In this document: positions 59,134 through 64,000 of the stretch, piece by piece
How the letters are laid out: each line of letters begins with the position of its first letter
Numbering within the stretch: position 1 is the stretch's first letter
From: CAXXOK01 sp964497495
Lineage (GTDB): Bacteria > Bacillota > Clostridia > Christensenellales > Aristaeellaceae
Assembly (NCBI GenBank): GCA_964497495.1
Contig: CAZCCZ010000008.1
Span: 35,808 to 99,807, forward strand
Length of the DNA: 64,000 nucleotides
Reading direction: 5' to 3'
Made by a program: the position numbers and the translations under genes
The notes under the pieces: model-generated
What the model was told of the DNA's origin: nothing
The model's database searches: none
What the model saw: only the letters and a program-made list of their open reading frames with translations

Positions 59134-60180
59134 TTAAGTGCGCAGCTTGGGGTCGAAAGCGTCGCGCAAGCCATTGCCGAGGAGGTTAAACGACAGCACG
59201 ATCAGGAAAATGGACATGGCCGGATAGATCAGCAGGAACGGATAGCTGTTGAGGCCCGCACGGGCGTCGGACGCCAGCGAGCCCAGCGAGGGCATCGGAA
59301 TGGATACGCCCAGCCCCAGGAAGGACAGGAAGCTTTCTGTAAAAATGGCACTGGGAATCTGCATGGCGGCGACGATGATGATGACGGACACGCAGTTGGG
59401 GATCATATGCTTACGGATGATGCGCGCGGGCGACGCGCCGATGGAGCGGGAGGCGAGCACGTATTCCTGTTCCTTTATGGAGAGGATCTGGCCGCGCACC
59501 TGCCGCGCCATGCCCACCCAGTACAGGAGGCCGAAAACAATGAAGATACTCACCATTCCGGCACCCATTTTCACAATGATCGCGTTTCTGGATGTGCTGA
59601 CGATGTCCTTGATGGCGACCGAGAGCAGGATGACGATCAGCACGTCCGGCAAGGCGTATATGATGTCTACGATCCGCATCATGATGTTGTCCACCCGGCC
59701 CCCGAAATAACCGGAAATAGCGCCGTATATGATGCCCACGATCACGACGATCAGGGCGCTGAAAATACCGACGAGCAGGGATATGCGGGTGCCGTAAATT
59801 ACACGGATCGCGTAATCGCGGCCCAGCGCGTCGGTACCCATGATGTGCGGAAAGAGCGTCGCGCCCTTGGCGATCTTGGCCTGCTCCTTGGCAGAATACT
59901 CGAACGGCTGCAGGTACCTGGCGGAAACCTCCTGCTTGGTATACGTATAAGGATAAAACTCGGGAACGATGAAGGCGATCAGCGCGACCAGAATGATGAT
60001 GGCCAGGCATACCATCGCGATGCGGTTGCGGCTCAGCCGGCGCAAAGCGTCCTTCATGAAGGATACCGATTCGCGGGTGTGGACCTGCTGCTCCTTTTCC
60101 TCGTCGGTCGCCGGCTTGAAAAGGTCGGGGTCGATTTGGAGGCTGAACGGGTTTTTACGCGGTGTCTTCTCGTTTTGCAT
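59134..60180 (-). CDS. oppC: Oligopeptide ABC transporter permease (OppC)
   Basis: 348 residues, N-terminal cytoplasmic stretch then about 6 transmembrane helices. Family marks: LRRLSRNRIAMVCLAIIILVALIAF (OppC_N), MGTDALGRDYAIRVIYGTRISLLVG, EYVLASRSIGASPARIIRKHMIPN (EAA loop that docks on the ATPase), SFLGLGVSIPMPSLGSLASDAR. Confidence 0.95.
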   Translation of the reverse strand: MQNEKTPRKNPFSLQIDPDLFKPATDEEKEQQVHTRESVSFMKDALRRLSRNRIAMVCLAIIILVALIAFIVPEFYPYTYTKQEVSARYLQPFEYSAKEQAKIAKGATLFPHIMGTDALGRDYAIRVIYGTRISLLVGIFSALIVVIVGIIYGAISGYFGGRVDNIMMRIVDIIYALPDVLIVILLSVAIKDIVSTSRNAIIVKMGAGMVSIFIVFGLLYWVGMARQVRGQILSIKEQEYVLASRSIGASPARIIRKHMIPNCVSVIIIVAAMQIPSAIFTESFLSFLGLGVSIPMPSLGSLASDARAGLNSYPFLLIYPAMSIFLIVLSFNLLGNGLRDAFDPKLRT

Positions 60181-60197
60181 TCTCTTCTCCCCTTTCC

Positions 60198-61124
60198 TTA
60201 CGCCAGATCAATCCGGGGGTCCATGACCTTATAGAGCACGTCGCTTAAAAAGTTCATCAAGATAATCATCGTAGCCAGGAAGATCGTGACGCCCATAATC
60301 ATCATATAATCGGTACGGAGCATGCTATTGGTAAACAAACGCCCCAGCCCGGGAACGGAGAAGATGTTCTCCACCACCATGCTGCCGGTGAGGATGTAGG
60401 CCATCATCGGGCCGGCGTAGGTGATCACGGGGCTGAGCGCGTTCTTGAGCGCGTGTTTATAAATCACTTTGTTGGCTTTCACGCCTTTGGCGCGCGCCGT
60501 GCGGATATAGTCCGCGCCAAGTACGTCCAGCATGCTGGAACGCTGCAGGCGGGTGATGTACGCCATAGGATAAAGGCTCAGAGAAATAATGGGCAGCACC
60601 ATTCCGCCCGCCTGGTTTCCCAGCGACGGCAGCCAGCCCAGACGGTAAGAAAACAGCAACAGCAACAGCGTCGCCACCACGAAGGACGGCATGGACACCA
60701 GCGCCGTCGTAACCACCTGGATGACCTTATCCACCCATTTACCACGTTTGAGCGCGGCGAGGCAACCGAAAACCACGCCCAGAATAATCGCGATGATCGC
60801 CGCCGAAAAACCGATGGAGGCCGAATAGGCGAACGCGTCCACGATCAGGCCGCTGACGGTAAAGCCCACCCACGCGGTGGACAGGCCGAAATCGAAATGC
60901 AGCACGCCCCATAAGTAATTCAGGAACTGGATTCCCAGCGGCTTGTCGAAGCCGTACTTAATCTCCAACGCCTTGATGACCGCGTCGCTCTTCGCTTTCT
61001 CGCTGCTGAACGGACTGGCGGGAATGGCGTGCATCACAAAAAAAGTGATCACGATCACGAAAAAGATCGTCAGCAGCGCCATCCCCAGGCGTTTGAGCAT
61101 GTAGAACAGGAATTTCGAGTTCAT
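60198..61124 (-). CDS. oppB: Oligopeptide ABC transporter permease (OppB)
   Basis: 308 residues, six transmembrane helices. MLKRLGMALLTIFFVIVITFFVMHAIP (BPD permease N-domain), YITRLQRSSMLDVLGADYIRTARAKG (EAA loop), VVENIFSVPGLGRLFTNSML. First gene of the operon, preceded by a consensus promoter; GGGAGGG site. Confidence 0.95.
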   Translation of the reverse strand: MNSKFLFYMLKRLGMALLTIFFVIVITFFVMHAIPASPFSSEKAKSDAVIKALEIKYGFDKPLGIQFLNYLWGVLHFDFGLSTAWVGFTVSGLIVDAFAYSASIGFSAAIIAIILGVVFGCLAALKRGKWVDKVIQVVTTALVSMPSFVVATLLLLLFSYRLGWLPSLGNQAGGMVLPIISLSLYPMAYITRLQRSSMLDVLGADYIRTARAKGVKANKVIYKHALKNALSPVITYAGPMMAYILTGSMVVENIFSVPGLGRLFTNSMLRTDYMMIMGVTIFLATMIILMNFLSDVLYKVMDPRIDLA

Positions 61125-61177
61125 CGTCGCCCTCCCATTATGGAAACTTATGTTTCTTCAATGAAGCCGTAATTTTT

Positions 61178-61206
61178 ATTATATCCGTGCATCCCGAAAA
61201 TGTCAA
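61178..61206 (-). promoter_or_regulatory. Promoter of the opp operon
   Basis: Minus-strand TTGACA (61201-61206), 17-bp spacer, TATAAT (61178-61183): full consensus, so probably strong and constitutive unless repressed. Confidence 0.93.
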
Positions 61207-61240
61207 TTTACGCACGCGCGCCCGCGGCCTTGCAAACGAA

Positions 61241-61270
61241 CGCGCACCCCGGGCCTTGGGCCGGGGCGCG
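61241..61270 (-). terminator. Terminator of mscL
   Basis: CGCGC(A/C)CCCGG-CC...GG-CCGGGG(C)GCGCG, stem with one mismatch, then GTTCGTTTGC on the minus strand. Confidence 0.7.
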
Positions 61271-61291
61271 CTTCGGGTGCCGCGGGTCGCG

Positions 61292-61744
61292 TCAGCCTGA
61301 AACCTTCGGTTCTTCCAGTTGGCTGGTGCAATGCGGACAGCGGGTGGCTTTCTCGTCGATTTCCTGCATGCAGTACGGGCATTTGCGCGCGGGTTTCGCC
61401 GGCTTTTTAGGCATCAGTTTCGTCATCAGCCGCACTACGAGGAAAATGCTCAGGGCGATGATCAAGAAGTCGATGATCTTTTGAATGAACATGCCGTAGT
61501 TCAGCGTTCCGGCTCCGGCGGCGGCCGCCGCCGCCTGGGAGGCGTAGGTTTGCCCGTCCAGCGCGAGGAACGCGCCGGACACGTTGAACCCGCCCAGTAT
61601 CAGACCGATCACCGGCATCAGGATGTCGTTGACCAGCGAACTGACGATGCTGCCGAACGCGCCGCCGATCATCACGCCGACGGCAAGATCCAACACGTTT
61701 CCTTTTGAAATGAAGGCTTTGAAGTCATTGAAGAACTTTTTCAC
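61292..61744 (-). CDS. mscL: Large-conductance mechanosensitive channel with zinc-ribbon tail
   Basis: 150 residues, GTG start. MscL releases solutes under osmotic downshock. N-terminal helix FFNDFKAFISKGNVLDLAVGVMIGGAFGSIVSSLVNDILMP (S1/TM1), loop, TM2 (FIQKIIDFLIIALSIFLVVRLM). In place of the usual short cytoplasmic helix bundle there is a zinc ribbon: CPYC at 122-125 and CPHC at 136-139. Divergent from the BceRS-type system. Confidence 0.93.
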   Translation of the reverse strand: MKKFFNDFKAFISKGNVLDLAVGVMIGGAFGSIVSSLVNDILMPVIGLILGGFNVSGAFLALDGQTYASQAAAAAAGAGTLNYGMFIQKIIDFLIIALSIFLVVRLMTKLMPKKPAKPARKCPYCMQEIDEKATRCPHCTSQLEEPKVSG

Positions 61745-61780
61745 ATTCGGTCATTCCCTCATAAAATATTCCTTATTACT

Positions 61781-61795
61781 CGGTTATTGTAACCG
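61781..61795. promoter_or_regulatory. Palindrome over the mscL -10
   Basis: CGGTTA-TTG-TAACCG; on the minus strand it contains the TACAAT -10 of mscL (with TTGCGT 17 bp upstream, 61809-61814 region). Confidence 0.55.
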
Positions 61796-61821
61796 ATAAC
61801 CCCGACGCACGCAAGCCCGTG

Positions 61822-61850
61822 TTGCGAAAAAAAACAACGAAGACTATAAT
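61822..61850 (+). promoter_or_regulatory. Promoter of the BceRS-type operon
   Basis: TTGCGA (61822-61827), 17-bp spacer, TATAAT (61845-61850), 31 bp before the start codon. Confidence 0.82.
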
Positions 61851-61881
61851 TGGAAGGAACGCTATCACTCCGGGAGGCCTT

Positions 61882-62559
61882 ATGTACAAGATCATGCTCG
61901 TCGAGGACGACCCCACCATCGCCCGTCTGCTGACCTCGGGCCTTCGGAAATGGGGTTACGACGCCTTCGTCTGCCGGGACCTGAACGACGTGGAAGGCGA
62001 GTTTACGCGGGCCGAACCGCACCTGACGCTGATGGATTGCAACCTGCCCCGTTACAGCGGCTACTATTGGTGCGAGCGCATTCGCGCCCGTTCCACCGCG
62101 CCGATCGTGTTCGTCTCCTCCAATACCGGCAGCATGGACATGGTCATGGCCATGTCCATGGGCGGGGACGACTTCATCACCAAGCCGTTCGATATGGACG
62201 TGGTGGTGGCCAAGATCGGCGCGATCCTGCGCCGTGCCTACGGCTTTCCCGGCGCGCAGGCGGCGCTTACGCACCGGGGCGCCACGCTGGACGCGGGGCA
62301 GAGCGTGCTGCTCTGCGGGGACAGCAAGCTGGAGCTGACCCGGAACGAATGCCGCATCCTGCTTACGCTTCTGGAGCACAAGGGCGCGGTGGTGGGCCGG
62401 GACACGCTGATGCAGCGCCTGTGGGACAGCGATTGTTTCATCGACGACAACACCCTGACCGTCAACGTCGCACGGCTCCGCCGTAAACTGGACGACGCGG
62501 GGCTGCCCGATTTCATCGCGACGCGCAAGGGGCAGGGCTACCTGGTGGAGGCGGAATGA
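61882..62559 (+). CDS. BceR-like response regulator
   Basis: 225 residues. Receiver with Asp52 in LMDCNLPRYSGYYWCERIRARS and VFVSSNTGSMDMVMAMSMGGDDFITKPFDMDVV, the hallmark blocks of BceR/GraR regulators that work with peptide-sensing ABC transporters; C-terminal winged helix. ATG 61882 with GGGAGG. Stop overlaps the kinase start (ATGA). Confidence 0.94.
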   Translation: MYKIMLVEDDPTIARLLTSGLRKWGYDAFVCRDLNDVEGEFTRAEPHLTLMDCNLPRYSGYYWCERIRARSTAPIVFVSSNTGSMDMVMAMSMGGDDFITKPFDMDVVVAKIGAILRRAYGFPGAQAALTHRGATLDAGQSVLLCGDSKLELTRNECRILLTLLEHKGAVVGRDTLMQRLWDSDCFIDDNTLTVNVARLRRKLDDAGLPDFIATRKGQGYLVEAE

Positions 62560-63578
62560 GTATCAAAAAATTCGGGCGTTTACTGGCGGGCTGGTTTTCC
62601 ACCGTAAAGTCCTCTGCGTTTACGGCGCTCTTCGTGGTGCTCACGTTCGTTTCCCTGCAGTTTTTGGGGTGGGGCACGGTGCGCGAGCTCGACTACGCGC
62701 TGCTCCTGATCGCCTTCGGGTTGGGCGTCGCGGGCGTTTTTTCGTTCCTTCATTATGCCGGACGGCAGGCCGGGCTGGACGCGGCGCTTGCGCACCTGCC
62801 CCCGGAAGAAATCGGGCTGCCCCGGGCCGAAACCGCCGCGGAGAAAGGTTTTCGCTCGCTCGCGGACGCCTACCGCAAAGCGCGCAACGTCGACGCGGGG
62901 CAGGCAGCCGCCGCCGAACGGGAACGGCTGGAATATTTCACCCTGTGGGTGCATCAGATTAAAACGCCGATCTCCGCGCTGGATCTGATGGCGCAGAGCG
63001 ACGACCCCGTGGACCGGGAGCTGCTCCGGCAGGAGGTTTTCAAAATCAGCCGGTACGCCGACGCGGCGCTGTCCTTCCAGCGATTGCAAAGCCTGCACGA
63101 CGATCTGGCGCTGACCGACGTGCCGCTGTACCCGCTTTGCTGCTCGGTGATCCGCGAACTCCGGCCGATCTTCCTGTACCGGAAGATCGCCATGCGCATG
63201 GAACCCTTCGAGGGCGCCGCGCTTTCCGATGCGAAATGGCTGGGTATGGCGCTGGGGCAGGTGCTGACCAACGCGCTCAAGTACACGCCCCCCGGCGGAA
63301 GCGTGACTGTGGGCCTGCGGGAACCGCAGGTGCTGTTCGTCAGCGACACCGGGCCGGGTATCCCCGCCGAGGACCTGCCCCGCGTGTTCGAACGGGGTTT
63401 CACCGGCCGCATGGGGCGCACGGCGCGCGACGGGGAAAAGAGCACCGGCATCGGGCTGTACCTATGCAAGCAGGCCTGCGACAAACTGGGCCACCGGCTT
63501 GCCGTAACGTCCAAGCCCGGTCAGGGAACGACCGTCACGTTCGATATGCGCCGCGAGCGTTTCGAGCCCTACGCCTGA
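62556..63578 (+). CDS. BceS-like intramembrane-sensing histidine kinase
   Basis: 340 residues. Two close transmembrane helices (about 17-37 and 43-62) with almost no extracellular loop; HisKA with His133 in WVHQIKTPISALDLM; HATPase_c with NALKYTPPGG, DTGPGIPAEDLPRVFERGFTG and GIGLYLCKQACDKLGH. Such kinases do not sense ligand themselves but read the state of a BceAB transporter, whose ATPase gene follows. Confidence 0.94.
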   Translation: MSIKKFGRLLAGWFSTVKSSAFTALFVVLTFVSLQFLGWGTVRELDYALLLIAFGLGVAGVFSFLHYAGRQAGLDAALAHLPPEEIGLPRAETAAEKGFRSLADAYRKARNVDAGQAAAAERERLEYFTLWVHQIKTPISALDLMAQSDDPVDRELLRQEVFKISRYADAALSFQRLQSLHDDLALTDVPLYPLCCSVIRELRPIFLYRKIAMRMEPFEGAALSDAKWLGMALGQVLTNALKYTPPGGSVTVGLREPQVLFVSDTGPGIPAEDLPRVFERGFTGRMGRTARDGEKSTGIGLYLCKQACDKLGHRLAVTSKPGQGTTVTFDMRRERFEPYA

Positions 63579-63702
63579 CGGGCGGAAAGGCTGTCCTTTC
63601 AAAACTGTAAGCTATGCGTAAGGCAAAACGATGGCACGCGGCGCGCGCCGGCGTTACCCTGTATACGCGCCTCCCACCGGGGACGCGGAAGGGATGAACG
63701 AA
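63579..63702. other. Spacer between the BceS-like gene and ABC ATPase
   Basis: 124 bp. No convincing promoter pair or terminator hairpin seen; it may hold the regulator's binding site for the transporter genes. Confidence 0.4.
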
Positions 63703-64000
63703 ATGGTATTGCTGGAAATCCGTAACCTGCAGAAAATCTACACCACGCGCTTCGGCGCGCAGAAGGTGCAGGCGCTTTCCGACGTCAACTTCGCCGTGGA
63801 CGAAGGCGAATTCGTCGCCATCATGGGCGAAAGCGGCAGCGGGAAAACCACGCTGCTCAACATTCTGGCCGCGCTGGACAGCCCCACGGGCGGGCAGGTG
63901 CTGCTGGAAGGGCACCCCTTCGCGGACGTGAAGGAGTCCGAAAAAGCCGCGTTCCGCCGCGACAACCTCGGGTTCGTCTTTCAGGATTTCAACCTTCTGG
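63703..64000 (+). CDS. BceA-like ABC transporter ATP-binding protein (truncated by window end)
   Basis: 99 codons and one base visible. Starts MVLLEIRNLQKIYTTRFGAQKVQALSDVNF, Walker A MGESGSGKTTLLN, then LDSPTGGQVLLEG and FRRDNLGFVFQDFNLL (Q-loop). MacB/BceA-like ATPase. GGAAGGG lies 9 nt before the ATG at 63703; an in-frame ATG three codons earlier (63694) abuts that site. The permease (BceB) should follow outside the window. The module likely detoxifies or senses cell-wall-active peptides. Confidence 0.92.
   Translation, partial: MVLLEIRNLQKIYTTRFGAQKVQALSDVNFAVDEGEFVAIMGESGSGKTTLLNILAALDSPTGGQVLLEGHPFADVKESEKAAFRRDNLGFVFQDFNLL

Overview
The window is a GC-rich chromosomal segment of a low-profile Firmicute (class Clostridia; probably an uncultured gut lineage, judged from gene content only). 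Pointers are the division cluster yggS-sepF-yggT-ylmH-divIVA-ileS, two T-box leaders, a fluoride riboswitch, YlbF, MltG, a SigB/F/G-type sigma factor and SigA-like promoters with 17-18 bp spacers. A 20-N run inside pyrG shows it is a scaffolded draft assembly, probably a metagenome bin. I see no rRNA, tRNA, insertion sequence, prophage or CRISPR array.

Layout. 1-12.9 kb (minus strand): ileS behind an Ile T-box, then fluC with a fluoride riboswitch and a VOC protein wedged into the cell-division cluster (divIVA, ylmH, yggT, sepF, yggS, a HlyD-like envelope protein), then a sigma factor with a degenerate RsbW-like partner, a TauE/SafE permease and a DUF6020-type membrane protein. 13-20.2 kb: aspartate kinase, GNAT, TM2 protein, CapA-like protein, aminotransferase, Lrp regulator and formate-THF ligase. 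20.3-23.6 kb: a TetR regulator divergent from two nucleotide-sugar-epimerase-like SDR proteins, the second with a C-terminal zinc-ribbon-like tail. 23.8-33.3 kb: exported and membrane proteins (purple-acid-phosphatase-like protein, second DUF6020-type protein, GT87-like protein, acyltransferase, sialate O-acetylesterase) plus a PanE-like reductase.

33.5-41 kb: a PII-like protein translationally coupled to a CPA2 antiporter, pyrG, a hairpin-rich spacer, a U32-mltG-ylbF operon and a small secreted Cys-repeat protein. 41-46.9 kb: a Trp T-box-controlled trpXYZ-like ABC importer, a LarA-type racemase, a MIF-like tautomerase and a secreted DUF2202 protein. 46.9-49.2 kb: a two-component system divergent from the DUF2202 gene; both promoters carry the same 9-bp box at exactly the same distance from the -10. 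49.3-55 kb: zinc peptidase, nuclease-helicase fusion, TraB/GumN protein, GNAT and an RlmI-like methyltransferase. 55-61 kb: a complete oligopeptide ABC operon (B-C-D-F-A). 61.3-64 kb: MscL with a zinc-ribbon tail, and a BceRS-type two-component system followed by the start of its ABC ATPase, cut by the window end.

The clearest regulatory discoveries are the two T-boxes (AUC and UGG specifiers), the fluoride riboswitch whose promoter lies across the upstream gene's terminator hairpin, and the mirrored operator boxes between the DUF2202 gene and its two-component system. The most promising less-described units are that DUF2202/two-component locus, the PII-like/antiporter pair, the TetR/twin-SDR operon and the Q-rich repeat extensions on neighbouring SepF and HlyD-like proteins.
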